NCBI GenBank assembly: GCA_001642945.1
Contig: LGRT01000023.1
Location: 244,908-308,907 of the forward strand
From: Rhodobacteraceae bacterium SB2
GTDB taxonomy: Bacteria > Pseudomonadota > Alphaproteobacteria > Rhodobacterales > Rhodobacteraceae
DNA: 64,000 nucleotides
Direction of reading: 5' to 3'
Part shown: positions 10,114-19,492 of the stretch, one piece after another
How the letters are laid out: each line of letters opens with the position of its first letter
Position numbering within the stretch: the stretch's first letter is position 1
Translations under genes and position numbers: made by a program
The notes under the pieces: model-generated
Databases searched by the model: none
What the model was told of the DNA's origin: nothing
Seen by the model: only the letters and a program-made list of their open reading frames with translations

Positions 10114-11096
10114 GCGCTCTCCAATGCTTTTAAGAGTATCTGTTTCGTTTCAATATCGCAAAAGGCGGCCTGCGCAGCCGTGATGTTCAAGGCCAAAAAG
10201 TCTTTTGCACCCCAACCAAAAGTTTCGGCGAGGTTTGTGTATTCCTGCTTCATATCAGTATGAAAAAAAGGCGGATCATCGGTAGAAACCGTGATCAACA
10301 CGCCAGCGTCACGTAATTTTTGTATTGGATGCTTGGCAAGGCTCGGAAACACGCCCAGCGCCACATTTGATCCCGGACAGATTTCCAAAACAATTTCGCG
10401 CGCTGTAATTTCGGCAACAAGCTCTGGATCTTCGATCACTTGAACCCCATGCCCGATGCGCGCAACATTCAGATCCCTGACAGCCTGCCGCACGCTTTCT
10501 GGGCCACCCCATTCTCCGGCATGCGTGGTGAGTTGCAACTGCGCTTCGCGCGCCATATCAAAACTGTAGGAAAAATCCCCTTGTTTTCCTTGCAGCTCAT
10601 CACCAGCCATCCCGAAGCCAACGATGTAATCTCCTGCAGTCTCGGCCGCGCAATACGCGGCTTTTTTGGCTAAATCTGGACCAAAATGGCGAATACAGGT
10701 GACGATGCCGCGGCTCCTAATCCCAGTTTTTCGTTGCGTTTCGAGGGCAGCTTGCTCGATCGCGGCCAAATAGTCTGCCCAGGCCGCTAAATCACTGCCA
10801 CCGCAAAAATAGGGAGAGAGAAAGAGCTCGGAATAAATCACCCCTTGAGCGGCGCTTTGTGAAAGGACCTCGGCCGTTAGGCGGTAAAAATCCTCGGGGC
10901 TTTTCAACACCGTGGTGACGGCTTCATAGACCCGAAGGAATTGTTCAAAATTTTGGAAAATATAATTTCCAGCTGGATCAAACACACCTTGAAGGTTGAT
11001 ATTTTTTTCATCGGCCAAGCGGCGGATGAAATGCGGTGGAGCCGCGCCTTCTAGATGCAGATGCAACTCAATTTTTTGACATTCGGCAACGCTCAT
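10110..11096 (-). CDS. add: Adenosine deaminase
   Basis: A 328-residue zinc-dependent deaminase that turns adenosine into inosine. Zinc and catalytic residues appear in order: [10 protein letters not shown] near the N-terminus, [30 protein letters not shown], and STDDPPFF. The frame stays open to 11249, but that extension lies wholly inside deoB. The ATG at 11096 overlaps the deoB stop as ATGA and begins just before the conserved zinc motif, so it is chosen. The operon position, between a phosphopentomutase and upp, supports a role in nucleoside salvage. Confidence 0.95.
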   Translation of the reverse strand: MSVAECQKIELHLHLEGAAPPHFIRRLADEKNINLQGVFDPAGNYIFQNFEQFLRVYEAVTTVLKSPEDFYRLTAEVLSQSAAQGVIYSELFLSPYFCGGSDLAAWADYLAAIEQAALETQRKTGIRSRGIVTCIRHFGPDLAKKAAYCAAETAGDYIVGFGMAGDELQGKQGDFSYSFDMAREAQLQLTTHAGEWGGPESVRQAVRDLNVARIGHGVQVIEDPELVAEITAREIVLEICPGSNVALGVFPSLAKHPIQKLRDAGVLITVSTDDPPFFHTDMKQEYTNLAETFGWGAKDFLALNITAAQAAFCDIETKQILLKALESA

Positions 11097-12301
11097 AGAA
11101 AACTCTTTCCCTGCCCTTTCGGGGTTACGTTTAAATACGTGGCTACTGTTGCTGCAACATCTTCGAAGCCAAGTAAGCCAAGGGGCTTTGGGCCCATACC
11201 CGCGCAAAGAACGGGCACCCGCTCGCGGGTATGATCCGTGCCCGGCCACGTGGGATCATTGCCATGATCCGCGGTCAATATCAACAAATCATCGGGTTTC
11301 ATAGCGGCCAAAAGCGATGCCAATGCGCGATCAAACCACTCTAAAGCGCGCGCATATCCCGCGACATCCCGTCGATGCCCGTAGAGGCTGTCAAACTCAA
11401 CAAAATTTGCAAAGACAAAGCTGCCATCTGCAGCTTGTGCAAATTGATCCTTAAGATGTTGCATCAAAACCATATCAGAGCCTGTCAGACTGTGATCTAA
11501 CCCTTGGCCCGAAAAAATATCGCTGATTTTACCAATTCCAATGACCGGATGACCCGCGTCTTGTAGCCAATTGCTCAAGACCGGTTGCAGGGGTGTCATC
11601 GCATAATCTTTTCGATTTCCCGTCCGCTCAAATGCCCCAATTTCGCCAGCAAACGGGCGCGCGATCACGCGCCCCACCCGCATCGCGTGCAACCGTGGCG
11701 CAATTTTTGCGCATAAATCATAGAGACGCTCTAGGCCAAAATGCTGTTCATGCGCCGCAATCTGAAAAACGCTATCGGAAGATGTGTAACAAATAGGCTG
11801 GCCAGTTTCACAATGGGCCGCGCCAAGATCTTGCAAAATTTCGGTTCCCGATGCGTGGCAATTACCCAAAATACCTGAGGTACCAGCTATTGCACAGACT
11901 TCGGCGACCAGTGCATCCGGAAAGGCAGGCTGGGCTCTTGGAAAGCTGTGCCATTGCCAAGGCACGGGCAAGCCAGCCAATTCCCAATGACCAGAGGGCG
12001 TATCTTTGCCAAACGAGGTTTCGCTGGCCGCGCCCCAAGCACCTTCGGGCACAGCCAAAAGATTGGGCGGGCGCTGACCGCAGGCCAGTTCTACCGCTGC
12101 GCCAAGGCCCAGCCGATCTAAATTGGGAAGCTGCAAAGGTCCTTTTCGGCCCCGATCTCCCTGCCCTTTATCGCAAGCTTGGGCAATATGCAGCAGCGTA
12201 TTGGACCCCGTATCCGGCAGGTCAATATTGAAAAATTGATCTGCGTCGGGCGCGCCGCCGATACCAACAGAATCTAAAACAACAAGAAAGCACCGCCCCA
12301 T
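11093..12301 (-). CDS. deoB: Phosphopentomutase
   Basis: A 402-residue alkaline-phosphatase-superfamily enzyme that interconverts (deoxy)ribose 1-phosphate and 5-phosphate. The N-terminal metal site VVLDSVGIGGAPDAD, the GKDTPSGHWE motif with the phosphorylated Thr, and the C-terminal metal motif TADHGNDPTWPGTDHTRE are all present. It starts immediately after the deoA stop (no gap) and overlaps add. It takes the sugar 1-phosphates released by the preceding thymidine phosphorylase into central metabolism. Confidence 0.97.
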   Translation of the reverse strand: MGRCFLVVLDSVGIGGAPDADQFFNIDLPDTGSNTLLHIAQACDKGQGDRGRKGPLQLPNLDRLGLGAAVELACGQRPPNLLAVPEGAWGAASETSFGKDTPSGHWELAGLPVPWQWHSFPRAQPAFPDALVAEVCAIAGTSGILGNCHASGTEILQDLGAAHCETGQPICYTSSDSVFQIAAHEQHFGLERLYDLCAKIAPRLHAMRVGRVIARPFAGEIGAFERTGNRKDYAMTPLQPVLSNWLQDAGHPVIGIGKISDIFSGQGLDHSLTGSDMVLMQHLKDQFAQAADGSFVFANFVEFDSLYGHRRDVAGYARALEWFDRALASLLAAMKPDDLLILTADHGNDPTWPGTDHTRERVPVLCAGMGPKPLGLLGFEDVAATVATYLNVTPKGQGKSFL

Positions 12302-13612
12302 TTACCCTACCCGTTCCAAAACCAGAGGCGCCGCCGGCAGAGCGATTTCGCCCATACTCAACGCATTGCGAACAGTTTCGCCGATTTTATCGGCCAGGCC
12401 AACGCGGTTTGCATGCACCCGCGCCACCGGCATGCCCGCGATGACCTTGCTGCCAATTGGCAAAACGTCACTCAGCCCAACCGAAGGGTCAATAATATCA
12501 CTTTCAACTTGCCGCCCGCCGCCAAGCTGCACCACGCTTAGGCCCAACGCTTCGCTATCCCACGCGGTTATATATCCCTCACGCGCTGCGTATATCTCGC
12601 GAATAACCGGCGCTTCAGGCAAAAACCGCTGCCAGTTCTCAACAAAACCGCGAGGTCCCCCCATCAGCGCTATCATCTGGCCGAATTTTTCCGCTGCCTG
12701 CCCGCTATCCAGCCGGTTTGCCAAATCTTCCTGCGCCGCCTCAAAAGATTTAAAAAGCCGATTGGCGCATAAAAGCTCGCCCCCCAATTGCAGCGTTAAC
12801 TCCCGCAACCGCCCTGCTTTGCCCTCACACAGCACCTGCATCACCTCGACCAATTCAAGCGCATTGCCCAAGGCCGGTGCCAAAGGTTGGTTCATATCGC
12901 TGATCAACGCGATCGTATTGCATCCGGCCTGGCCCGCCGTGCGCACAAGCGATTGCGCGAGAACCCGCGCCTGGTCGGGCGTTTTCATAAACGCGCCGCT
13001 GCCGCATTTCACATCCAAAATCAGCCCATCCAATCCCGCCGCCAATTTTTTTGATAAAATAGACGCGGTAATCAGATCAAGGCTATCGACCGTAGAGGTC
13101 ACATCGCGAATGGCATAAAGGCGCTTATCCGCCGGTGCCAAGGCCGCACCAGCGCTAACAATCGCGCAGCCTACCTCTTTTAAAAGGCGGTCAAATTGCG
13201 GTTTTTCAACCTGAACTGACAGTCCCGGAATGGCCTGCAATTTGTCTAAAGTGCCCCCGGTATGGCCCAAGCCCCGCCCAGAAATCATCGGGACAAACAC
13301 CCCTGCAGAAGCCAAGAGCGGCGCCAAAACCAACGAAACACAATCGCCAACACCGCCCGTTGAATGCTTATCCAAAACCGGACCGTCCAAATCCCAGTGC
13401 AAAACCGGGCCACTATCGCGCATGGCGCGGGTCAAATCTACGCGGCTGTCAAACGGCAATCCTTTGAGACAAACGGCCATGGCAAAAGCGGCGGCTTGCG
13501 CATCGCTTACCGTATGATCTGCCAAGCCTTGGGCAAACCAAGCCATCGCTGCGCCAGAGGGCGCATGACCTTCGCGCACCTGCGCGATGATAGAGCGTGC
13601 ATCAAAGCTCAT
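12302..13612 (-). CDS. deoA: Thymidine phosphorylase
   Basis: A 436-residue pyrimidine nucleoside phosphorylase that splits thymidine or deoxyuridine into base and deoxyribose 1-phosphate. The substrate-phosphate motif DKHSTGGVGD, the glycine-rich GRGLGHTGGTLDKL and the DVKCGSGAFM segment are characteristic. The start overlaps the cdd stop by four bases and the stop abuts deoB, so the gene is coupled on both sides within the salvage operon. Confidence 0.97.
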   Translation of the reverse strand: MSFDARSIIAQVREGHAPSGAAMAWFAQGLADHTVSDAQAAAFAMAVCLKGLPFDSRVDLTRAMRDSGPVLHWDLDGPVLDKHSTGGVGDCVSLVLAPLLASAGVFVPMISGRGLGHTGGTLDKLQAIPGLSVQVEKPQFDRLLKEVGCAIVSAGAALAPADKRLYAIRDVTSTVDSLDLITASILSKKLAAGLDGLILDVKCGSGAFMKTPDQARVLAQSLVRTAGQAGCNTIALISDMNQPLAPALGNALELVEVMQVLCEGKAGRLRELTLQLGGELLCANRLFKSFEAAQEDLANRLDSGQAAEKFGQMIALMGGPRGFVENWQRFLPEAPVIREIYAAREGYITAWDSEALGLSVVQLGGGRQVESDIIDPSVGLSDVLPIGSKVIAGMPVARVHANRVGLADKIGETVRNALSMGEIALPAAPLVLERVG

Positions 13613-14004
13613 CCAAGATGATCCATATGCTCAGGCGTAAAGGCTCCGGGCAATAATTGCGCCACCGTCAATGTTTTTTCAATTCCTGAGATCGTGGCCA
13701 TCGTAACAGGCACGTCAGGCGCAGAAAACTCGGCCAGCTTTTGACGGCATCCACCGCAAGGGGGCACTGGCTCTGCCCCATCGGCCACCACATAAACAGC
13801 AGTAATTTTTCGATCCCCAGCCGCAATCATGCGGGCAATCGCGCCCGCTTCAGCGCATGTGCCTTCGGGATAGGCCGCATTTTCAACATTCACGCCGGTG
13901 TAAACTTCCCCCGAACTGCTCCTCAGCGCAACACCGACCTGAAATCCAGAATAGGGGGCATAGGCATTTTCTCTGATTTTCAATGCAGCTTGCTTTAAAG
14001 CCAT
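13609..14004 (-). CDS. cdd: Cytidine deaminase
   Basis: A 131-residue small, probably tetrameric cytidine deaminase that makes uridine from cytidine. The first zinc ligand and catalytic Glu lie in GTCAEAGAI, the other two Cys ligands in PPCGGCRQ, and the substrate loop is NVENAAYPEG. It is the first gene of the operon cdd-deoA-deoB-add-upp, whose junctions overlap or abut. Its start is 19 bp downstream of the stop of the VOC/cupin gene on the same strand, so cotranscription with that gene is possible. Confidence 0.96.
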   Translation of the reverse strand: MALKQAALKIRENAYAPYSGFQVGVALRSSSGEVYTGVNVENAAYPEGTCAEAGAIARMIAAGDRKITAVYVVADGAEPVPPCGGCRQKLAEFSAPDVPVTMATISGIEKTLTVAQLLPGAFTPEHMDHLG

Positions 14005-14023
14005 TTTTTACTTTTCCTATCGA

Positions 14024-15109
14024 TTATTGCGGGGCATCTGTGGTGAAATTTCCCGGTAGCGCAACTTCAAGCAATTCGCAATCTTCGCTAATTTCAAGAT
14101 GCTGGCTAAGCATGCCCGGCGGGATCACGAACGCATCGCCCGGGGTTAACTGCACGGATTGCTGACCCTCAGCCTGCAGGGTCATGGCCCCCTCCATGAC
14201 AAAGCTGAACAGAATATCAGCATTGTGAGATACGCGTTGACACGGGGCGCCATTGGCTTTCAAGACATGCACGCCGGCAACGTTTTGAGTATGCGCTGCA
14301 ATCGTTGTATCACGGCTATCAAAGCCGGCCAAACGGCTTGGCATCCACCGCGCCGCATCGGCGCGGTGATGAACAAATTGTTGGCCGCTGAAACGACGTT
14401 TCGGATTGGCCGGGCCATTGGGCAGCTGCATCTCATGATCTATGGTGGTGATATGTTCGGCGGGCACTCCGATCTCTATCACTTCAATATTATCGCTGGC
14501 GAACAACACTTTATGCCGAATTTCAGGTGGCTGGATCACGCAATTTCCAGCATATAAGCGAAATGGCGCGCCTTGATCCTCATAAACCAAATCCACCCAG
14601 CCACGGTAACAGAAAATCAACTGAAACCCCACCGTGTGATAATGCACCATATCCGGCACAGGGCCCCCATCTGGGATGCGAATATGGCTGGCGATGATCG
14701 ATCCGCCCAACCGGTCGGGGATCAAATCACGATACTGCATGCCCGCCCGCCCAATCACCCAAGGGGCTTGATCTGCCAAGCGGCGCACCACAAATTTATG
14801 CTGGGTTTCAGGCAGGATCAAAGGCGTTTCATTGTTTTCGATCTCAATCCGGGTGCCATTTGGCGCTGTTAACCGCCGTGCACCCCCTGCGATCAAATCA
14901 GGCGTGGCGCTGAGCAGACGCAAAAGGCATGGGGCAGCGCTGCCACCCTGTTCGATGCGCAGCCTTAAGCCATGGCCCGACAGCACGACCACGCGCGGGT
15001 CATCCGCAGGATAAATCATCTCCATACGCAGCCCCAATTGTATGGTGAAGAAGGAAATATCCTCACTAAGATTGGTGCTGGGTAACACCACTTCTGAACG
15101 TATTGTCAT
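14024..15109 (-). CDS. VOC-like plus tandem cupin protein
   Basis: A 361-residue protein with an unusual three-part layout. Residues 1-100 look like a single glyoxalase/VOC-type module (VVLPSTNLSEDISFF, RVVVLSGHGLRLRIE). Residues about 140-220 form one cupin (MVHYHTVGFQLIFCYRGWVDL, PPEIRHKVL). Residues about 270-350 form a second cupin (SHNADILFSFVMEGAMTL, PGDAFVIPPGMLSQHLE). The longer frame to 15154 is not used because GAGGCGAG sits just before the ATG at 15109. No enzyme can be named; a metal-dependent dioxygenase or binding role is possible. It is divergent from maeB, with a perfect palindrome between them. Confidence 0.75.
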   Translation of the reverse strand: MTIRSEVVLPSTNLSEDISFFTIQLGLRMEMIYPADDPRVVVLSGHGLRLRIEQGGSAAPCLLRLLSATPDLIAGGARRLTAPNGTRIEIENNETPLILPETQHKFVVRRLADQAPWVIGRAGMQYRDLIPDRLGGSIIASHIRIPDGGPVPDMVHYHTVGFQLIFCYRGWVDLVYEDQGAPFRLYAGNCVIQPPEIRHKVLFASDNIEVIEIGVPAEHITTIDHEMQLPNGPANPKRRFSGQQFVHHRADAARWMPSRLAGFDSRDTTIAAHTQNVAGVHVLKANGAPCQRVSHNADILFSFVMEGAMTLQAEGQQSVQLTPGDAFVIPPGMLSQHLEISEDCELLEVALPGNFTTDAPQ

Positions 15110-15202
15110 CTCGCCTCGCTTCTTATCGGCACTTTGCGCAAGGCGAGGATACAAAACAAGACCAGAGACGCAAGAACTTGCAACTTTCCCTCCCTGTAAA
15201 TT

Positions 15203-15220
15203 TAGTTTAATATTAAACTA
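15203..15220. promoter_or_regulatory. Perfect 18-bp palindromic operator candidate
   Basis: The sequence TAGTTTAATATTAAACTA reads the same on both strands over all 18 bases. It lies in the divergent gap between the VOC/cupin gene (start 15109, minus) and maeB (start 15245, plus), 24 bp before the latter. Such AT-rich palindromes are typical of MarR- or TetR-type dimers, but no regulator gene is adjacent, so the binding protein is unknown. Confidence 0.65.
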
Positions 15221-15244
15221 GAATTGAAAATGGGAGTTATGGAT

Positions 15245-17524
15245 ATGAGCGATCCAACCGCCGATAATCTGCGCCAGGCTGCATTAAATTACCATGAATT
15301 TCCAAAACCGGGAAAATTAGAAGTGCGCGCCACCAAGCCGCTGGCCAATGGTCGAGACCTGGCCCGCGCCTATTCGCCGGGCGTTGCGGAGGCCTCTATC
15401 GAAATTCAAAAAGATCCGCTGGCCGCCAGCCGCTATACCGCACGGGGCAATCTGGTTGCCGTGATCAGCAACGGATCTGCCGTATTGGGCTTGGGAAATA
15501 CCGGCGCCTTAGCCTCAAAGCCCGTGATGGAAGGCAAGGCGGTTTTATTCAAAAAATTCGCAAATATTGATTGCTTTGACATTGAGGTGAATGAAAGCGA
15601 TCCGGAAAAACTTGCCGAAATTGTTTGCGCGCTTGAGCCCACATTTGGCGCCATCAATCTGGAAGATATCAAGGCGCCTGATTGCTTTATCGTAGAGAAG
15701 ATCTGCCGTGAGCGCATGGGAATACCCGTGTTTCACGATGATCAACACGGCACGGCAATTGTTGTTGGAGCGGCGGCAACCAACGCGCTTTATGTGGCAA
15801 ATAAATCCTTTGAAGATATTAAAATCGTTTCAACAGGCGGCGGCGCTGCGGGCATCGCCTGTCTAAATATGCTGATGAAGCTCGGTGTTAAGCGCAGCAA
15901 TATCTGGCTATGCGATCTACATGGTTTGGTTTATCAGGGCCGCGATATCGATATGAACCCACAAAAGGCGGCCTTTGCGCAGGCCAGTGAGATGCGCAGC
16001 CTTGACGAAGTTATTGAAGGCGCTGATATGTTCTTAGGCCTTTCTGGGCCGAATGTTCTGCACCCAGATTTGGTTAAACAAATGAATGCGCAACCGATTA
16101 TTTTTGCGCTTGCGAACCCAAATCCCGAGATTATGCCGGCCGACGCGCTCGCTGTCGCCCCAGATGCCATCATTGCCACCGGTAGAAGCGATTTCCCCAA
16201 TCAAGTTAACAATGTCCTATGCTTTCCATTCATTTTTCGCGGGGCCTTGGATGTGGGCGCAACCGAGATTAATGACGCAATGCAGGTGGCCTGCATTCAA
16301 GGTATTGCAGAGCTTGCGCGGGCCACGACAAGCGCGGAAGCCGCTGCCGCCTATAAGGGTGAAACGCTGACATTTGGCCCAAATTATCTGATCCCGAAAC
16401 CGTTTGATCCGCGCTTGTCGAGCGTGGTCTCAAGCGCTGTAGCAGAAGCCGCGATGCAAAGCGGGGTTGCCACTCAGCCGATCAAAGATATTGACGCGTA
16501 TCGCGATGCGTTAAAACAAACCGTTGTCAAATCGGCATTTTTGATGCGGCCGGTGTTTGAGGCCGCCTCAAGCAGCGCTCGACGGATTGTGTTTGCCGAG
16601 GGCGAAGACGAGCGGGTGCTGCGCGCCGCTCAGGCCGTTTTGGAAGAAACCAGCGAAGTTCCCATCGTCATAGGCCGCCCCGAAGTGATTCAGCAACGTT
16701 GTGAAAGGCTGGGGCTGGATATCCGCCCTGATCGGGATTTTAACATCGTCAATCCGCAACAAGATGATCGGTATCGCGATTACTGGACCAGTTATCACTC
16801 GCTATTGGCCCGCCGTGGCGTCAGCCCAGATCTTGCAAAATCGATCATGCGCACAAACACCACTGCGATTGGCGCTGTTATGGTACATCGCGGAGAGGCT
16901 GATAGCCTGATCTGTGGCGCTGTGGGCGAATTCAGATGGCATCTGAATTATATCGAGCAAATTTTAGGCAGCAAAACCTTATCGCCAAGCGGCGCGCTGT
17001 CTTTGATGATTTTAGAAGACGGGCCTCTGTTCATCGCAGACACCCACGTCTGGGCGGATCCCACCCCCATGCAAATTGCCCAAACCGCCAAAGGAGCCGC
17101 GCGCCATGTGCGCCGTTTTGGCATAGAGCCACAAGTCGCGCTGTGCTCGCAATCACAATTTGGAAATCTGAACAGCGAGACTGGCAAGAAAATGCGCCAA
17201 GCATTGGATATTCTCGATACCGAAAAGGTGACGTTTACCTATGAGGGCGAAATGAATATCGATACGGCGTTAGATCCAGAACTGCGGGCCAGATTGCTGC
17301 CAGAAAACCGCTTACAGGGGGCCGCAAATGTGCTGATATTTGCCAATGCAGATGCCGCCTCTGGGGTGCGCAATATTCTTAAAATGCGCGCCGGAGGGCT
17401 TGAAGTTGGGCCTATATTGATGGGTATGGGCAATAAGGCGCATATTGCCAACCCCTCGGTGACGGCGCGGGGATTGTTAAATTTAGCCGCAATCGCTGGC
17501 ACGGATGTCAAAAGCTATGAATAA
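15245..17524 (+). CDS. maeB: NADP-type malic enzyme with phosphotransacetylase-like domain
   Basis: A 759-residue MaeB-type protein that decarboxylates malate to pyruvate. The N-terminal malic domain has the Tyr/Lys region around [20 protein letters not shown] and the metal motif [12 protein letters not shown], followed by the NAD(P) fold ([13 protein letters not shown]). From about residue 430 the C-terminal part matches phosphate acetyltransferase ([26 protein letters not shown]), which in this family is regulatory rather than catalytic. Three ATGs cluster at the start. The one at 15245 has GGGAG eight bases upstream and is preferred over 15239. It follows the 18-bp palindrome and may be regulated through it. 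Confidence 0.95.
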   Translation: MSDPTADNLRQAALNYHEFPKPGKLEVRATKPLANGRDLARAYSPGVAEASIEIQKDPLAASRYTARGNLVAVISNGSAVLGLGNTGALASKPVMEGKAVLFKKFANIDCFDIEVNESDPEKLAEIVCALEPTFGAINLEDIKAPDCFIVEKICRERMGIPVFHDDQHGTAIVVGAAATNALYVANKSFEDIKIVSTGGGAAGIACLNMLMKLGVKRSNIWLCDLHGLVYQGRDIDMNPQKAAFAQASEMRSLDEVIEGADMFLGLSGPNVLHPDLVKQMNAQPIIFALANPNPEIMPADALAVAPDAIIATGRSDFPNQVNNVLCFPFIFRGALDVGATEINDAMQVACIQGIAELARATTSAEAAAAYKGETLTFGPNYLIPKPFDPRLSSVVSSAVAEAAMQSGVATQPIKDIDAYRDALKQTVVKSAFLMRPVFEAASSSARRIVFAEGEDERVLRAAQAVLEETSEVPIVIGRPEVIQQRCERLGLDIRPDRDFNIVNPQQDDRYRDYWTSYHSLLARRGVSPDLAKSIMRTNTTAIGAVMVHRGEADSLICGAVGEFRWHLNYIEQILGSKTLSPSGALSLMILEDGPLFIADTHVWADPTPMQIAQTAKGAARHVRRFGIEPQVALCSQSQFGNLNSETGKKMRQALDILDTEKVTFTYEGEMNIDTALDPELRARLLPENRLQGAANVLIFANADAASGVRNILKMRAGGLEVGPILMGMGNKAHIANPSVTARGLLNLAAIAGTDVKSYE

Positions 17525-17542
17525 AACGCCGCTCTAGCGGCG
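17523..17542 (-). terminator. Rho-independent terminator for the ECF sigma operon
   Basis: Read on the minus strand, CGCCGC and GCGGCG form a six-pair stem with a four-base loop, followed by TTTTAT. The hairpin contains the stop codon of the last operon gene at 17534 and begins three bases after the convergent maeB stop codon. Confidence 0.5.
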
Positions 17543-18004
17543 GTGCTGCAAAGCAGCTTGAAGACGATCTGCATAGGCGCTGCGCTCCTGCGCGCTCATC
17601 CCGATTATAGAGGCGGATAGGTTGCTCTGCGCGCGTTGCAGCCGCTGCGACGCTCCTGCGATTTGTTGCTGCATAACCGCATCCAATTCTGCAGCCCTAA
17701 AAGGCGTTTGGCGCAATAAGCGGATGGCGGCCTCAAATTGCATTTGCGCGGCCAATTTGGATTTTTCATCGCGGCCTGCCCGAAATTGCTTACCGATGGC
17801 GCGCCGTTGTTCTGGCTCAAGCGCACGAAAATACGGCGAGATAGCTTGGCGCGATCCACCAGCATCGCGCCGATGCTCTGGATTATGTCGCCAAAACGCC
17901 CCCGCTAAAACCCCCGCAACGGCGATATTAAGCGCCAATGAAGCGCCAAGAAGTACTTTCCAAAAGCGCTTTGGCGCGCCACTTTGCTTTGGGTGTTGTG
18001 ACAT
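17534..18004 (-). CDS. Small periplasmic helical protein, heavy-metal resistance/Spy-like
   Basis: A 156-residue protein with an N-terminal signal-anchor (about residues 14-40, VLLGASLALNIAVAGVLAGAF) followed by a charged, Gln/Arg-rich, all-helical domain. The spacing of LEPEQRRAIGKQFRAGR, PFRAAELDAVMQQQ and MSAQERSAYADRL resembles the CnrX/Spy metal-resistance fold used for periplasmic sensing or chaperoning. The GGAGGGA upstream is a strong ribosome site, and the gene starts three bases after the preceding stop. As last gene of an ECF sigma operon it could be the periplasmic sensor (inference). No His-rich metal site is evident. Confidence 0.65.
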   Translation of the reverse strand: MSQHPKQSGAPKRFWKVLLGASLALNIAVAGVLAGAFWRHNPEHRRDAGGSRQAISPYFRALEPEQRRAIGKQFRAGRDEKSKLAAQMQFEAAIRLLRQTPFRAAELDAVMQQQIAGASQRLQRAQSNLSASIIGMSAQERSAYADRLQAALQHRR

Positions 18005-18007
18005 CTC

Positions 18008-18406
18008 TTATCCCTCCAAATATGTCAAATAGAGATCTTCAAACGGATCAGAGCTCTCAAACACACTCTCATTTTGACCCGATATCATATCATAGATTTG
18101 CGCCTCAACCTCTGGCGCTACCCCACCAAATTGAAAGCTCAAACCAGCGATCAAAACCAAACTGGCCCAGCCTTTAAGGCCGCCAAGACCAGACCAAAAA
18201 TCTGACCAAAAATCTGATAAGCCGCCCAGAAAACCAATATCGGAGCCATTGCTATCGGACTTTTCTGCCCCCTGCCTAGCCGTCAAGGCCTGAGCATTTT
18301 GCAAAACGCGGTCCCTCAGCTGATCTGAGGGGGCGGGAAGCGCCCGTTGCGCCGATAGAAAAAACGCCTCTAGATCTTCATGGTTTTGATCTTCAAATTT
18401 TTTCAT
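18008..18406 (-). CDS. One-TM protein encoded after the ECF sigma factor, candidate anti-sigma factor
   Basis: A 132-residue protein with an acidic/helical N-terminus (ALPAPSDQLRDRVLQNAQAL), a Gly/Trp-rich membrane segment around residues 75-100 (LGGLKGWASLVLIAGLSFQFGG) and a short acidic C-terminal tail. It overlaps the sigma factor gene by 14 bp, the arrangement expected for a membrane anti-sigma factor. It lacks a recognisable zinc-binding HxxxCxxC motif. Homologues in Rhodobacteraceae have sometimes been mislabelled dihydroorotate dehydrogenase; nothing here supports that. The ATG at 18406 has AGGA at good spacing; a GTG one codon earlier is possible. Confidence 0.6.
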   Translation of the reverse strand: MKKFEDQNHEDLEAFFLSAQRALPAPSDQLRDRVLQNAQALTARQGAEKSDSNGSDIGFLGGLSDFWSDFWSGLGGLKGWASLVLIAGLSFQFGGVAPEVEAQIYDMISGQNESVFESSDPFEDLYLTYLEG

Positions 18407-18977
18407 CACGATATCCTAAGGCAGAAATTTCAGCTTCTAAGCAGGTCTTTAGCTGGCGCCGCCCACGCGCCAATAAACTTTCAACAGCTTCAATACTTAC
18501 GGCCATTATTGCGGCAATCTCTGGGTTTGACAGCTCATCCAAATGCCGCATACGAAGGGCTTGAGCCTGCCGTGGGGGCAACTGATCCAGCGCCTTATAA
18601 AGCGCCGACGCGCGGCGTTCATCTTGCAAGCGCGCATCAACAGCCAAGCGGGGGTCGATCGGCTCTGGCGCCTCTTCCAATGCCGTCATTGGCGGCTTGC
18701 GGCCGCGATCCTTGCACAAATTGGCCACCACTTGATAGAGCCATGTGCTAATTTTTGCCCGTCCGCTTTGCCAGTTCGGCGCAATTTTCCACAGCCGAAG
18801 CATCGCCTCTTGCGCAATATCCTCGGCATCCGCCGCATTTTGCAGCCGATGATAGGCTTGCGCATAAAGCTTTGGCATCAAACGCTCGGTCAAAATGCGC
18901 GCAGCCTCTGGCATCCCTTTCGCATAGGCTGCCAGAAGAGCGGTGTCATCCAACTGATCAGGTGTTTGAGACGGCAT
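18393..18977 (-). CDS. ECF-type RNA polymerase sigma factor
   Basis: A 194-residue sigma-70-family factor with only regions 2 and 4. Region 2 contains AYHRLQNAADAEDIAQEAMLRLW and the DNA-melting stretch STWLYQVVANLCKDRGR. Region 4 has LDQLPPRQAQALRMRH and the helix-turn-helix SNPEIAAIMAVSIEAVESLLARG. It follows an EF-hand gene by 26 bp and overlaps a one-TM protein gene, forming a four-gene operon. The signal it responds to is not visible; envelope, metal or calcium stress is suggested by its partners. Confidence 0.92.
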   Translation of the reverse strand: MPSQTPDQLDDTALLAAYAKGMPEAARILTERLMPKLYAQAYHRLQNAADAEDIAQEAMLRLWKIAPNWQSGRAKISTWLYQVVANLCKDRGRKPPMTALEEAPEPIDPRLAVDARLQDERRASALYKALDQLPPRQAQALRMRHLDELSNPEIAAIMAVSIEAVESLLARGRRQLKTCLEAEISALGYRDEKI

Positions 18978-19003
18978 AGGCGCGACCCCAGGGCAATATT
19001 TCT

Positions 19004-19492
19004 TTAATCTGCAGGTTTATTTTTTCCAAACCAACCCTGCTTGTGAGGGCGCTTTTTCAGTCGGTGCTTTTCAAAGACCGCAAATTCGGCCTCATCAATA
19101 ACGCCATCTTGGTTGTGATCAAGCCGCTTAAAAAAACCTCCGCTTTGTCTTAGGGCTTTGGCGTGCTTTACCTCTTCTTGGCTCAGCGATCCATCACTGT
19201 TAACGTCAAAGCGCTTCATAATTAATGCAGCGCGCCGATCCACGCCTTGCGACAAGCCGGCAACCAATTCCTGACTGGAAATGGACAGGTTCGCATCGGT
19301 GTCAAAATTTTTAAATTGCAGCCTGCCGCGGGCCTTTGCGGTTTCCAAACAAGAAATTTCAGTCCGATTCACGCCAGCTGCGCCCTCTGATACTTCACTT
19401 TCAAGGCAGTCAGGCTTTGGTTCTGAAGCGACAACAGAGCTGCCAATTATAGCCAAAGCGAGCGTAAATATGATATGGGATTTAAGTGACAT
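19004..19492 (-). CDS. Exported EF-hand calcium-binding protein
   Basis: A 162-residue protein with a cleavable signal peptide (residues 1-22, IIFTLALAIIGSSVVAS). It has three EF-hand loops: DTDANLSISSQE, DVNSDGSLSQEE and DHNQDGVIDEAE, each with Asp/Asn at the calcium positions and Glu at position 12. A Cys pair in the N-terminal region may form a disulphide. It is the first gene of the operon with the ECF sigma factor. It is probably periplasmic and could bind calcium as an input to the sigma system (inference). The C-terminus is basic. Confidence 0.85.
   Translation of the reverse strand: MSLKSHIIFTLALAIIGSSVVASEPKPDCLESEVSEGAAGVNRTEISCLETAKARGRLQFKNFDTDANLSISSQELVAGLSQGVDRRAALIMKRFDVNSDGSLSQEEVKHAKALRQSGGFFKRLDHNQDGVIDEAEFAVFEKHRLKKRPHKQGWFGKNKPAD

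Noticed and set aside
11097..11249. N-terminal extension of adenosine deaminase
   Set aside because: The extension lies inside deoB and would add 51 residues before the conserved zinc motif. The ATG at 11096 overlaps the deoB stop in the usual ATGA way.
12366..13118. A 250-codon open frame on the plus strand
   Set aside because: It lies wholly inside deoA on the other strand, has no ribosome site and no recognisable protein. It is a shadow of a real gene.
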